A DNA stretch of 64,000 nucleotides from DATEPR01 sp036491115 (GCA_036491115.1 DASXCQ010000058.1:1-64000); one strand, 5' to 3'; shown: positions 26,216-35,644, counted from the first letter of the stretch. Notes: generated by a model from the sequence alone, not told the origin. Numbers and translations are program-made.

Positions 26216-27480
26216 TGCCCGCTGATCTGCTGGAACTGCTCGGTGTAGCTGTCCAGCTGGGCCATCGTCAGCGACTTGAACGGCCGGGCCTTGGCCAGCA
26301 TCTGGGCGGTCGGCACGATCAGCGGGATCTTCGCGGTGTCCGGGTCGAGCTGCTGGAGCGCGGCGTCCGCACCGCTGACCGGCGGGATGTAGTCGGTGTA
26401 GTCGTTCAGTTCGGCGGAGACCGAAGGCTGGTAGTAGAAGTTCATCAGTCGCTCGGCATTCTTCTTGTGCCGCGCGTAGTTCGGGATGACCATGTTGTCC
26501 GACCAGGACAGCATGCCCTCGGTGGGCAGGTCGACCGTCTTCAGGTTGGGCTGGCCCAGCTGCGCGACGTCACCGGAGTAGGCCATGGTGGCCGCGGTGT
26601 TGCCCTGCTGGAAGTCGGACAGGTAGTCGTTGCCGTTGAACTGCCTGACCTGGCCGGCGGCCTTGGCCTTGCGGATGTAGTCCAGCGATGCGGCGAAGTC
26701 GGCGTCACTGAACTTCGCCGGGTCCTTGCCGGTGGCGAACAGCGCGAACGCGACCGTGTCCTCCATCTCGGCGAACAGGGTGACCCTGCCCTTGAGATCG
26801 GCCCGGGTGAACAGCTCGGCGATCGACGTGATCGGCTGGTGCACCAGGTCGGAGTTGTAGGCGATGGTGGTGAAGCCGGACGCCCACGGCATGGAGAACC
26901 GGCGGCCCGGGTCGATCGGGTCGTTGAGCATGGTGGGCAGCATGTTCTTCCGGTTGGGCACCTGGCCGGCGTCCAGTTCCTGGATGTAGTTGAGCTGCCG
27001 CAGCTTCGGGATCATGAAGTCGGACAGCACGACCAGGTCGCGGCCGGTGTCCTTGCCGGCGGCCAGTGCCGGGTCGATCTTGGTGTAGAAGTCGTTGTTG
27101 TCGTTGATCTCCTCGACGTAGCTCACCTTGATGCCGGTCTGCTTGGTGAACTCGTCCAGGGTCGGGTGGTCGTTCTGGTTCTTGGAGTCGACGTCGATGT
27201 AGGCCGGCCAGTTGGAGAAGTTGAGCAGCTTCTCGGTGTCGGAGAAGTCCTTGCCGGCGTGGCCGACCGCCTGGCCCGGCGACACCGGCTTGGGTCCGGC
27301 GGCCGAGACACCGCACGCGGCCAGCACTCTGGCACCCGCGATCGCGGCGCCGCCGAACACCACCCCGCGCAGCATCGACCGGCGGGACAGGGCGGCTGTC
27401 GGCGAGTTGCGCCTGGTCTTGTTCTCGTACTTGGCCAGGTCGGCGATGATCTCGCTGGACTCATGTGCTGGATCGGTCAT
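26212..27480 (-). CDS. potD: Polyamine-binding lipoprotein, Tat-type signal
   Basis: 422 residues. A long N-terminal region carries twin arginines (Arg33-Arg34 in LSRRSMLRG) followed by a hydrophobic core and lipobox Cys56 (LAAC), so export as a folded lipoprotein is likely. The mature part matches the PotD/PotF family, with LLNFSNWPAYID near the start and MAYSGDVAQL in the second lobe. It lies 39 bases after the aldehyde dehydrogenase gene in the same operon. Confidence 0.9.
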   Translation of the reverse strand: MTDPAHESSEIIADLAKYENKTRRNSPTAALSRRSMLRGVVFGGAAIAGARVLAACGVSAAGPKPVSPGQAVGHAGKDFSDTEKLLNFSNWPAYIDVDSKNQNDHPTLDEFTKQTGIKVSYVEEINDNNDFYTKIDPALAAGKDTGRDLVVLSDFMIPKLRQLNYIQELDAGQVPNRKNMLPTMLNDPIDPGRRFSMPWASGFTTIAYNSDLVHQPITSIAELFTRADLKGRVTLFAEMEDTVAFALFATGKDPAKFSDADFAASLDYIRKAKAAGQVRQFNGNDYLSDFQQGNTAATMAYSGDVAQLGQPNLKTVDLPTEGMLSWSDNMVIPNYARHKKNAERLMNFYYQPSVSAELNDYTDYIPPVSGADAALQQLDPDTAKIPLIVPTAQMLAKARPFKSLTMAQLDSYTEQFQQISGQ

Positions 27481-27519
27481 TGGTGCGCCTTTCGGTCGCC
27501 GGCGGTCTGGTCGGCTCGG

Positions 27520-28995
27520 TCAGGTGTGGAAGATCGTGCGGTGCCACTTCTTCCGGGCGACCCCGGTAATGTCCTGCATGACGTGCTTGATCTGCGTGTA
27601 CTCCTCGAGGGAGTAGACAGACATGTCCTTGCCGAAGCCGGACGCCCGGTAGCCGCCGTGCGGCATCTCGCTGATCAGCGGGATGTGGTCGTTGATCCAC
27701 ACGCAGCCGGCGCGGATCTCGCGGGTGGCCCGTAGCGCGCGGTACTGGTCGCGGGTCCACGCCGACGCCGCCAGGCCGAACTCGGTGTCGTTGGCCAGCG
27801 CGATGGCCTCGTCGTCGGTGTCGAACGGCAGCACGACCAGCACCGGTCCGAACACCTCGCGCCGCACGATCTCGGCGTCCTGGGCGACCCCGGTGACCAG
27901 CGTCGGCGGGTAGTACGCGCCCTTGGCCAGATCACCGCCGGGGATCTCACCACCGGTGACGATGGTGGCGCCGCCGGCCCTGGCCCGGTCGACGAAACCG
28001 GCCACCCGCTCCCGCTGCCGCCAGGAGACGAGCGGGCCGATGTCGGTTGCCGGGTCGAACGGGTCGCCCACCGTGATGCCGCGGAACAACGCGGCCACGC
28101 CGTCGGTGAACTCGGCGAACCGGGACGAGTGCACGTACGCGCGGGTGGCGGCCGTGCAGTCCTGGCCGGTGTTGATCAGTGAACCGGCCACGGCGCCGTG
28201 CACCGCGGCCTCCAGGTCGGCGTCGTCGAACACGACGAACGGCGCCTTGCCACCCAGTTCCAGGTGCACTCGCTTGGCCGTGCGGGACGCCAGTTCCATC
28301 ACCCTGCGCCCGACCGGCGTGGACCCGGTGAACGACACCATGTCCACGTCCGGGTGGCCGACCAGCGCCTCGCCGGCGACCGGGCCGGTGCCCGCGACGA
28401 CGTTGACCACGCCGTCCGGCAGGCCGGCGGCGGTACCCGCCCTGGCCAGTTCCAGCGCGGTGAGCGGGGTGATCTCGGCAGGCTTGAGCACGATGGTGTT
28501 GCCGGCGGCGACCGCGGGCAACACCTTCCACGCGGCCATGCCCAGCGGGTAGTTCCACGGCGCGATCGACCCGACGACGCCGACCGGTTCACGCCGGATG
28601 GACGAGGTGTGGTCGCCGCTGTACTCGGCGGTGGCCAGGCCGCGCAGGTCGCGGGCGGCGCCGGCGAAGAAGTCGGCGTTGTCCACCGCGACCGGGACGT
28701 CGAACTCGGTGGACAGGCGCAGCGGTTTGCCGGTCTGCCGCGACTCGGTGGTGGCCAACGCATCGGTGCGGTCGGCGAGGATGCGGGCCAGCCGGTGCAG
28801 CGTGGCGGAGCGGTCGGCGGGGGTGGCGCCCGCCCATTCCGGCAGCGCGGCCTTCGCCGCCGCGACGGCGGCAGCCACGTCGGCGGCGTCGGCGAGTGCG
28901 AAATCCGTGATCGCCTCACCGGTCGCCGGATCGGTCACGGTGAACCGGTCGGCGGACCCGCCGTCCCGCTCCCGACCCGCGACGTAGTGACGCAT
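27520..28995 (-). CDS. Aldehyde dehydrogenase (gamma-aminobutyraldehyde dehydrogenase-like)
   Basis: NAD-dependent ALDH of 491 residues, with catalytic Cys280 (GQDCTAATR) and Glu246 (ELGGKAP). NAD-binding elements include APWNYPLG and FTGSTPVG. The ATG at 28995 follows a GAGAGG site. Position as first gene of the polyamine operon supports oxidation of 4-aminobutanal or a gamma-glutamyl derivative to the acid. Sequence alone does not separate it from betaine-aldehyde-type enzymes. Confidence 0.88.
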   Translation of the reverse strand: MRHYVAGRERDGGSADRFTVTDPATGEAITDFALADAADVAAAVAAAKAALPEWAGATPADRSATLHRLARILADRTDALATTESRQTGKPLRLSTEFDVPVAVDNADFFAGAARDLRGLATAEYSGDHTSSIRREPVGVVGSIAPWNYPLGMAAWKVLPAVAAGNTIVLKPAEITPLTALELARAGTAAGLPDGVVNVVAGTGPVAGEALVGHPDVDMVSFTGSTPVGRRVMELASRTAKRVHLELGGKAPFVVFDDADLEAAVHGAVAGSLINTGQDCTAATRAYVHSSRFAEFTDGVAALFRGITVGDPFDPATDIGPLVSWRQRERVAGFVDRARAGGATIVTGGEIPGGDLAKGAYYPPTLVTGVAQDAEIVRREVFGPVLVVLPFDTDDEAIALANDTEFGLAASAWTRDQYRALRATREIRAGCVWINDHIPLISEMPHGGYRASGFGKDMSVYSLEEYTQIKHVMQDITGVARKKWHRTIFHT

Positions 28996-29118
28996 GCCTG
29001 GCCTCTCGTCGTGCTCCTGAGCTCCGGTATGCCTGGGGATAGTGACAGAGCTGGGCAGCATCGACAAGTGATTCCGTTGAGTTCATCCCGTTTCGCGACT
29101 GATTCTTTGTATGGATGC

Positions 29119-29133
29119 ATCGTTTGCAACGAT
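29119..29133. promoter_or_regulatory. Operator between the divergent polyamine operons
   Basis: ATCGTT-TGC-AACGAT is a perfect 15-base inverted repeat in an AT-rich part of the 284-base divergent region. It is the best candidate site for the Lrp-type regulator encoded next to it. Confidence 0.6.
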
Positions 29134-29279
29134 CTCAACGTTCATCTCCGCCGCAGGTCGTGAGCCTGCGCAAGTCGGAAGCAAGAGCGCACGGTGACGA
29201 CGGATTCGGCGACCACAGATCCGTTGAGGTACGGATTCCTTCGTATGCGACTTGCCAAACCACGGCTTGAGTCGTCAGG

Positions 29280-29774
29280 ATGGCGATCGTGTCCAGCGAC
29301 TCGCGGCAGCAGCACGGTGGGTCATCCGTGGTGATCGACGACCTGTCCAAGGCCATCATCGAGCAGCTCCAGCAGGACGGCCGGCGTGCCTACGCGACCA
29401 TCGGCAAGGCCATCGGCCTGTCCGAGGCCGCGGTGCGCCAGCGCGTGCAGAAGCTGATCGACAACGGGGTCATGCAGATCGTCGCGGTCACGGATCCACT
29501 CACCCTCGGCTTCCGCAGGCAGGCGATGATCGGCGTGCGCTGCGAGGGCGACACCCGCAAGGTGGCGCAGGAACTCGCGGAGATGACCGAGGTCGACTAC
29601 GTCGTGCTCACCGCCGGTTCGTTCGACCTGATCGTCGAGGTCGTCTGCGTCGACGACGACCACCTGCTGGACGTGATCAACCAGCGCATCCGGTCGATTC
29701 CCGAGGTACGCAGCACCGAGAGCTTCGTGTACCTGCGGTTGTGCAAGCAGACCTACTCATGGGGAACCCGATGA
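29280..29774 (+). CDS. Lrp/AsnC family transcriptional regulator
   Basis: 164 residues: an N-terminal helix-turn-helix (IGLSEAAVRQRVQKL) and a C-terminal RAM-type alpha-beta domain (GSFDLIVEVVC). The gene overlaps the aminotransferase ATG (ATGA) and is divergent from the uptake operon, so it probably controls both sides in response to a polyamine-derived or amino-acid signal. A GTG three codons in is an alternative start with a better-spaced AGGATGG site. Confidence 0.9.
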   Translation: MAIVSSDSRQQHGGSSVVIDDLSKAIIEQLQQDGRRAYATIGKAIGLSEAAVRQRVQKLIDNGVMQIVAVTDPLTLGFRRQAMIGVRCEGDTRKVAQELAEMTEVDYVVLTAGSFDLIVEVVCVDDDHLLDVINQRIRSIPEVRSTESFVYLRLCKQTYSWGTR

Positions 29775-31186
29775 CCGACATCAGCGATGCGGTTCGCGTC
29801 GAGCCGGACGCGGACGCCCTGTCCCGATCCGCATACGAGCACCTGTGGATGCACTTCACGGACATGTCCACGTACCGGGACAACCCGGTGCCGACCATCG
29901 CGCGCGGCGATGGCGCCTACATCTACGACACGCGAGGCAGGCGCTACCTCGACGGCCTGTCCGGGCTGTTCGTCGTGCAGGCCGGCCACGGCCGCACCGA
30001 ACTCGCCGAGGCCGCCTACCGGCAGGCGTCCGAACTGGCCTTCTTCCCGGTCTGGTCGTACGCCCACCCGCGTGCGGTCGAACTGGCCGACCGGCTGGCC
30101 GGCTACGCGCCCGGTGACCTGAACAAGATCTTCTTCACCACCGGTGGCGGCGAGGCCGTCGAGACGGCGTGGAAACTGGCCAAGCAGTACTTCAAGCTCA
30201 CCGGCAAGCCCTACAAACACAAGGTGATCAGCCGCGCGATCGCCTACCACGGCACGCCGCACGGTGCGCTGTCCATCACCGGCCTGCCGGACGCCAAGAA
30301 GTACTTCGAGCCACTGGTGCCCGGCGCGCACAAGGTACCCAACACCAACTTCTACCGGGCGGCCGAGACCTCGGGCGTGCCGGAGCTGGGCACCGACCTC
30401 AAGGCGTTCGGCCGGTGGGCGGCCGACCGGGTGGAGCAGGCGATCCTCACCGAGGGTCCGGACACGGTGGCCGCGGTGTTCGTCGAGCCGGTGCAGAACT
30501 CCGGCGGCTGCTTCCCGCCGCCGCCCGGCTACTTCGACCGGCTGCGCGAGATCTGCGACACCTACGACGTGCTGCTCGTGTCCGACGAGGTGATCTGCGC
30601 GTTCGGCCGGCTGGGCACGATGTTCGGCTGCGACAAGTTCGGCTACGTGCCGGACATCATCACCTGCGCCAAGGGCATGACGTCGGGCTACTCCCCGATC
30701 GGCGCGACCATCGTGTCCGACCGGGTCGCCGAGCCGTTCTACCAGGAGGGCAACTACTTCCCGCACGGCTACACGTTCGGCGGCCACCCGGTGTCCGCGG
30801 CCGTCGCGATGTCTAATTTGGACATCTTCGAGCGGGAGGGCCTGCCGCAGCACGTGCTGGACAACGAGAACGCCTTCCGCGCCACCCTGGAAGGTCTGAT
30901 GGACCTGCCGATCGTCGGTGACGTGCGCGGCGACGGCTACTTCTACGGCATCGAACTGGTGAAGGACAAGGACACCAAGGAGACGTTCGACGCGGACGAG
31001 AGCGACCGGCTGCTGCGCGGATTCCTGTCCACGGCGCTGTTCGACGCCGGCCTGTACTGCCGTGCCGACGACCGGGGCGACCCGGTGGTGCAGCTGGCGC
31101 CGCCGCTGATCTGCGGGCCGGACGAGTTCCGTGAGATGGCGGGCATCCTGCGCGACGTGCTGACCAGGGCGTGGGCGCTGATCTGA
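29771..31186 (+). CDS. Class III aminotransferase (putrescine/omega-amino acid type)
   Basis: PLP enzyme of 471 residues. Lys301 (CAKGMTSGYSP) is the Schiff-base residue and Asp272 (SDEV) contacts the cofactor ring nitrogen. The AYHGTPHGAL motif and the C-terminal GDGYFYGIEL fit the omega-transaminase group. Coupled to the Lrp gene and followed by an FAD oxidase, it likely deaminates putrescine, cadaverine or beta-alanine-like amines using pyruvate. Donor choice is not resolved by sequence. Confidence 0.9.
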   Translation: MTDISDAVRVEPDADALSRSAYEHLWMHFTDMSTYRDNPVPTIARGDGAYIYDTRGRRYLDGLSGLFVVQAGHGRTELAEAAYRQASELAFFPVWSYAHPRAVELADRLAGYAPGDLNKIFFTTGGGEAVETAWKLAKQYFKLTGKPYKHKVISRAIAYHGTPHGALSITGLPDAKKYFEPLVPGAHKVPNTNFYRAAETSGVPELGTDLKAFGRWAADRVEQAILTEGPDTVAAVFVEPVQNSGGCFPPPPGYFDRLREICDTYDVLLVSDEVICAFGRLGTMFGCDKFGYVPDIITCAKGMTSGYSPIGATIVSDRVAEPFYQEGNYFPHGYTFGGHPVSAAVAMSNLDIFEREGLPQHVLDNENAFRATLEGLMDLPIVGDVRGDGYFYGIELVKDKDTKETFDADESDRLLRGFLSTALFDAGLYCRADDRGDPVVQLAPPLICGPDEFREMAGILRDVLTRAWALI

Positions 31187-31205
31187 GCCGGAGCAGGAGG
31201 TTGCC

Positions 31206-32648
31206 GTGCCGCCGTACGGCGTGTGGTGGCTGGAACAGGCGCTGGCCGCCGACCGGGGAGTGACGTGCCCGCCGCTGGCCGGGCCGGTGCACGCCGACGT
31301 GTGCGTGGTCGGCGGCGGGTACGTCGGCCTGTGGACCGCGATCGAACTGCGGGAGCAGGCACCGGAACTGAAGGTCGTGCTGCTGGACCGGGAGTTCTGC
31401 GGTGCCGGCGCGAGCGGGCGCAACGGCGGCTGGGCGACCGGCTGGTTCGACGAGATCGACGGTCTCGTCGACCGGTTCGGCGCGGACGAGGCGGTGCGGC
31501 TGGGCGACCGGTCGCACTGGGCCATCGACCGCATCGAGACGTTCTGCGGTGAGCACGGCATCGACTGCCACCTGCGGCGGCGGGGCGCGATGTGGGTGGC
31601 GAGCGCGCCCGCCCACATCGGTATGTGGGAACCCGCTGTGCGGACGGCCGAGGAACTGGACCGGGGCGCCATGCTGGAGGCGGTGTCGGCGGACGAGTTG
31701 CGGTCGCGGACCGGTTCGCCGGTACCGCTGGGCGGGGCCCGGCACGCCGACGCCGCCGCCGTGCAGCCCGCGCTGCTGGTGCGCGGCCTGCGGCGGGTGG
31801 CGCTGGAACTGGGCGTGGTCATCCACGAGTCGACGCCGATGGTGACACTGCGCCACGGCCGTCGGCCACGGGTGGTGACGCCTACCGGGTACGTCGACTG
31901 CGACCGGGTGGTGCTCGGGCTGGGCGCGTGGAGTGCCGGTGTGCCCGGCCTGCGCCGCGCCACCATCCCGGTGGCCAGCCACATCGTGCTCACCGAACCG
32001 CTCGGCGACGCCGTCACCGCGCTGCCGTGGTCCGACGGCGAACTGCTCGGCGACGCCCGGCTGATGGTGCACTACGCCCAGGTCACCGCGGACGGCCGGA
32101 TCGCCTTCGGGCGGGGCGGCGGCGCGCTGGGGATCGCCGGCCGGGTCGGGCCACGGCACTTCCACGACCCGGCGACCGTGGCCGCCGTCGCGGCGGACTT
32201 CCGCCGGTGGTTCCCCCGGTTCGCCAACACCCCGCTGGCCAGGGCGTGGGGCGGCCCGGTGGACCGGGCGCCGGGTCACCTGCCGTTCGCCGGCCGGCTC
32301 GGCGCGGACGCCAACGTCCTGTACGCCACCGGTTTCTCCGGTAACGGCGTGGCGCCCAGCGCGCTGTTCGGCCGGATCCTGGGCCGGCAGGTGCTCGGGC
32401 GGCACGACGCCGACACGACGTCACCGATCACCGGCGGCCCACCCGCCCTGCTGCCGCCCGAGCCGCTGCGCTCGGTCGGCGGTGAGCTGGTCCGGGCCGC
32501 GCTCGGCAGGCTGGAACAGGCCGAGGAGTCCGGCCGTGCCGCCCCGAGGACCCGGCACGCGCTCGGCAGGCTGGTCACCGCACACACCCCGCCCGGCCTC
32601 GATCCGCGCCTGTCCGGCCTGCGCAGAGCGGCCGGTCGGGGCGACTGA
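31206..32648 (+). CDS. FAD-dependent amine oxidoreductase, second polyamine-locus copy
   Basis: DAO-family flavoprotein of 480 residues, with GGGYVG at 36-41, GASGRNGGW, and a late FAD-binding ATGFSGNGVAPS. An AGGAGG site precedes the GTG start, 19 bases after the aminotransferase. It is clearly divergent from the oxidase at 21.8 kb, so the locus has two enzymes of this class, perhaps for different polyamines. Gamma-glutamylputrescine oxidase-like is the nearest description. Confidence 0.85.
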   Translation: MPPYGVWWLEQALAADRGVTCPPLAGPVHADVCVVGGGYVGLWTAIELREQAPELKVVLLDREFCGAGASGRNGGWATGWFDEIDGLVDRFGADEAVRLGDRSHWAIDRIETFCGEHGIDCHLRRRGAMWVASAPAHIGMWEPAVRTAEELDRGAMLEAVSADELRSRTGSPVPLGGARHADAAAVQPALLVRGLRRVALELGVVIHESTPMVTLRHGRRPRVVTPTGYVDCDRVVLGLGAWSAGVPGLRRATIPVASHIVLTEPLGDAVTALPWSDGELLGDARLMVHYAQVTADGRIAFGRGGGALGIAGRVGPRHFHDPATVAAVAADFRRWFPRFANTPLARAWGGPVDRAPGHLPFAGRLGADANVLYATGFSGNGVAPSALFGRILGRQVLGRHDADTTSPITGGPPALLPPEPLRSVGGELVRAALGRLEQAEESGRAAPRTRHALGRLVTAHTPPGLDPRLSGLRRAAGRGD

Positions 32649-32700
32649 CCTGCTGTACGTCACACCGCGCACCGAGGGTGCGGCGCGTAGCGTTTCCACT

Positions 32701-33237
32701 ATGGATCCGTTGCTCGTGACCGACCGGCTCACCGTTCGTGGCTGGTCCGCCGACGACGCCGAGGCCGCGCTGCCGATCTACGGCGTGCCGGAGGTCACCC
32801 GTTGGCTGACGCCGGCGATGGACCGCGTCGAGGACATCGCCGCGATGCGGGACGTGCTGCGGCGGTGGCAGGACGAGCAGCCCGACCTGCTGGTCCCGCA
32901 GGGGAGGTGGGCGGTGCTGCGGCGCGACGGCGGCGAGCTGATCGGCGGTGTGGGCATCCGGTTGCTGCCGCCCTACGAGGACGATCTCGAGCTGAGCTGG
33001 CAGTTCCAGCCCGATCAGTGGGGCAAGGGTTACGCCACCGAGGTGGGGCGGGCACTGGTCGACTGGGCGTTCACCCAGGACGTCGAGGAGCTGTTCGCGG
33101 TGGCCCGGCCGAACAACCAGCGCGCCATCGCGACCGCGAAACGCCTCGGCATGCGGTGGGTCGGCGAGACCACCAAGTACTACGACCTACGCCTGCAGGT
33201 TTTCCGAGTGCGGCCCAGCGACCGGTCCAGCACCTAG
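32701..33237 (+). CDS. GNAT-family acetyltransferase (RimJ/RimL type)
   Basis: 178 residues with the opening LVTDRLTVRGWSADDAEA and the acetyl-CoA loop region QWGKGYATEVGRALV, then NNQRAIATAKRLGMRWVG. This is the side-chain/N-terminal acetyltransferase subgroup. The acceptor is unknown. It stands as a single gene after the polyamine operon. Confidence 0.88.
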   Translation: MDPLLVTDRLTVRGWSADDAEAALPIYGVPEVTRWLTPAMDRVEDIAAMRDVLRRWQDEQPDLLVPQGRWAVLRRDGGELIGGVGIRLLPPYEDDLELSWQFQPDQWGKGYATEVGRALVDWAFTQDVEELFAVARPNNQRAIATAKRLGMRWVGETTKYYDLRLQVFRVRPSDRSST

Positions 33238-33279
33238 CATCGGATGTCGACGGTGTCGTCGACATCCCGGGAGCACAGC

Positions 33280-34164
33280 ATGGGCCGGTACGTGATCCAG
33301 CCGCACTCGCGGTTGCAGGAATGGGTGGCCGAACAGCGGGGCTACTTCGCCGAGGTGGGCCTGGACCACGAGTTCCAGACCGACGGCCTGTCCGGCGCCT
33401 CGGTGTCGACGTCCCCGGTGCGTGCGGCGGACAGCGTGCCGGTGGAGGTGCGCAAGGGCGCGTTCGAGGACATGTCGGCCGGCCGGGCCTGTGACGTGTC
33501 CGCGGCGTGCCACTGGGCGGTGAACGCGGCGGCCACCGGTGGTGCGGGCCGGATGTGGGCACACGCCTACTCGGTCACGCCGGCCGGGATCTTCGTCGCG
33601 CCCGACTCGGAGTACCGGCAACCCACGGACCTGGCAGGCGTGCCGGTCGCGGTCGGTTACCACTCGGGCAGCCACTACTCGGCGTTACAGGGCCTGGAAC
33701 CGTTCGTCGGCTTCGAGAACATCAAGCTCTCGTACTCCGGCCTGCCCAACGACCGGACGCGGCTGCTGGTCCGGGGTGACGTGGCCGCGGCCAACGTGTT
33801 CGGGGCGCAGTTCTACATCGCCGAGCAGCTCGGCTTCCGGAAGCTGGTGGACACCACGTTCATGGTCGGCTTCCTGATCGCCGACACGGCCGACCACGAG
33901 GACACGGCGAAGTACTTCCAAGCCCTGGAGATGGCCCAGCGCGACATCGACCTGGAGCCGGAGCGGTACAAGGGCTACTGGACCCGCGAACTGCCCGACG
34001 ACCTGGCCGACCTGGTCGACGTCCGTCGCTTCGGTCCCGGTGAGCGCATCGTCTTCGAGCCCTACACGCGGGCGATGTACGACGTCACCCAGAAATGGCT
34101 GCACACCCACGGCCTGCTCGACCCCGACCACGACAGCGCGTTCCAGGACGTCGTCCTGACCTGA
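33280..34164 (+). CDS. Periplasmic-binding-fold (SsuA/THI5-like) protein without signal peptide
   Basis: About 294 residues with the two-lobe fold of nitrate/sulfonate/THI5-type binding proteins: LQEWVAEQRGYFAEVGLD at the start and DLAGVPVAVGYHSG in the middle. The ATG at 33280 follows GGGAG; an ATG at 33244 would add 12 residues. Neither start gives a signal peptide and no permease or ATPase is nearby, so it may be a cytoplasmic binding protein or enzyme. Ligand unknown. Confidence 0.65.
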   Translation: MGRYVIQPHSRLQEWVAEQRGYFAEVGLDHEFQTDGLSGASVSTSPVRAADSVPVEVRKGAFEDMSAGRACDVSAACHWAVNAAATGGAGRMWAHAYSVTPAGIFVAPDSEYRQPTDLAGVPVAVGYHSGSHYSALQGLEPFVGFENIKLSYSGLPNDRTRLLVRGDVAAANVFGAQFYIAEQLGFRKLVDTTFMVGFLIADTADHEDTAKYFQALEMAQRDIDLEPERYKGYWTRELPDDLADLVDVRRFGPGERIVFEPYTRAMYDVTQKWLHTHGLLDPDHDSAFQDVVLT

Positions 34165-34183
34165 TCGGATGTTCCATAGTGGA

Positions 34184-34216
34184 CACCCGGTGGTGAAAGT
34201 TACTCGCCACCGGGTG
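34184..34216 (+). terminator. Hairpin terminator
   Basis: Perfect 10-base arms CACCCGGTGG (34184-34193) and CCACCGGGTG (34207-34216) with a 13-base loop lie 20 bases after the binding-fold gene. Confidence 0.65.
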
Positions 34217-34289
34217 CTTGCGGCTGTGGTCAGCGGGCTCGGCGTGCGCCGGCTGTTGCTCCGGGCGCTGCCCGTGGCCATCCTCTCAC

Positions 34290-34308
34290 AAGTTTCGGAA
34301 AGTTTCGG
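34290..34308. promoter_or_regulatory. Candidate operator of the CE1/CBM2 gene
   Basis: Two AAGTTTCGG copies at 34290 and 34300 lie one helical turn apart, and the second is part of the palindrome GAAAGTTTC. They lie just upstream of the esterase ribosome site. GAAA/TTTC palindromes precede several actinomycete plant-wall hydrolase genes, so a LacI-type repressor site is plausible. Confidence 0.45.
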
Positions 34309-34330
34309 CTCGCTTGAGAGGAGGGTGCAC

Positions 34331-35638
34331 GTGGGACGAGCGGTCAAGGCCGTCACCGGGATCGTCACGCTGCTTGTCGCGGCGATCGCCGTCGTCGTGT
34401 CGGCACCGACGGCGGCAGCGGCATCCCTGGTCCAGATCACCGACTTCGGCTTCAATCCGACCAATCTCGGCATGTACGTGTACGTGCCGAACAGTGTGGC
34501 GGCGCGCCCGGCGATCCTGGTCGCTGTCCACCAGTGCACCGGCTCGGGGCCGGGATTCTTCGGTAGCACCCAGTTCGCGTCGCTGGCCGACCAGTTCGGG
34601 TTCATCGTCGTGTACCCGTCGGCCACCCGGGCCGGCAGTTGTTTCGACGTGTCGACCCCGCAGTCGCTGACCCACGACGGCAGCAGCGACCCGGCCGGGA
34701 TCGTGTCCATGGTCGACTACGTGGAGCAGCACTTCAACGGTGACCCGAGCCGGGTCTTCGTGACCGGTGCGTCGTCCGGCGGGATGATGACCGACGTCCT
34801 GCTCGGCGACTACCCGGACGTGTTCAAGGCCGGCGCCGCGTTCATGGGCGTGCCGTACGGCTGTTTCGCCACCACCGACCCGTCGATGTGGAACACGCAG
34901 TGCGCGAACGGGCTGATCAGCAAGACACCGCAGCAGTGGGGCGACCTGGTGCGCGGCGCCGATCCGGGCTACGCCGGACCGAGGCCCAGGGTGCAGCTCT
35001 GGCACGGCACGGCGGACGGCACGTTGAACTACAACAACTTCGGCGAACAGCTCAATCAGTGGACCAATGTGTTGGGCGTCAGCCAGACACCCACGTCCAC
35101 CGACACGCCCCAGGCGGGCTGGATCCGCACCCGCTACACGGCCGCTGACGGCACGGTCGACGTCGAGGCGTACAGCATCGCGGGCGCGGGGCACGTCCTG
35201 CCGCTGACCGGGATGGCCGCCGACGCCATCCAGTTCTTCGGCCTCAACAGCGCGGCGACGGCACCACCCCCGACTCAGCCGCCGACCAGTCCACCGACGA
35301 CCACCACACCGCCGGTGGGTGGCAGTTGCCAGGTCGCCGACTCGATGCTGGCGTGGAACACCGGATACACGTCCAACCTCACCATCACCAACTCCGGCAC
35401 CACCGCGATCAACGGGTGGTCGCTCGGGTTCACCCTGGCGGCCGGCCAGAGCATCGTGTCCGGCTGGAACGCGACCTACACGCCGTCAGCGGGCCGCGTG
35501 ACCGCGGTGAACCTCTCCTACAACGGGAGCATCGCCCCCGGCGCGTCGACCAGCATCGGTTTGCAGGCGGCCTACACCGCCACGGCGGCCGCACCGTCGG
35601 CGTTCACGCTCAACGGCAGTACCTGCACGGTGTCCTGA
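34331..35638 (+). CDS. Secreted CE1/PHB-depolymerase-like esterase with CBM2
   Basis: 435 residues. A GAGGAGG site precedes the GTG, then a signal peptide to about residue 30. The esterase domain (about 35-310) has nucleophile elbow GASSGG, and GHVLP carries the likely catalytic His. A Pro/Thr linker follows, then a C-terminal CBM2 (about 335-435) with paired Cys and conserved Trp residues for crystalline polysaccharide binding. Expected to deacetylate or deferuloylate plant cell-wall xylan outside the cell. Confidence 0.9.
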   Translation: MGRAVKAVTGIVTLLVAAIAVVVSAPTAAAASLVQITDFGFNPTNLGMYVYVPNSVAARPAILVAVHQCTGSGPGFFGSTQFASLADQFGFIVVYPSATRAGSCFDVSTPQSLTHDGSSDPAGIVSMVDYVEQHFNGDPSRVFVTGASSGGMMTDVLLGDYPDVFKAGAAFMGVPYGCFATTDPSMWNTQCANGLISKTPQQWGDLVRGADPGYAGPRPRVQLWHGTADGTLNYNNFGEQLNQWTNVLGVSQTPTSTDTPQAGWIRTRYTAADGTVDVEAYSIAGAGHVLPLTGMAADAIQFFGLNSAATAPPPTQPPTSPPTTTTPPVGGSCQVADSMLAWNTGYTSNLTITNSGTTAINGWSLGFTLAAGQSIVSGWNATYTPSAGRVTAVNLSYNGSIAPGASTSIGLQAAYTATAAAPSAFTLNGSTCTVS

Positions 35639-35644
35639 CGCGCG

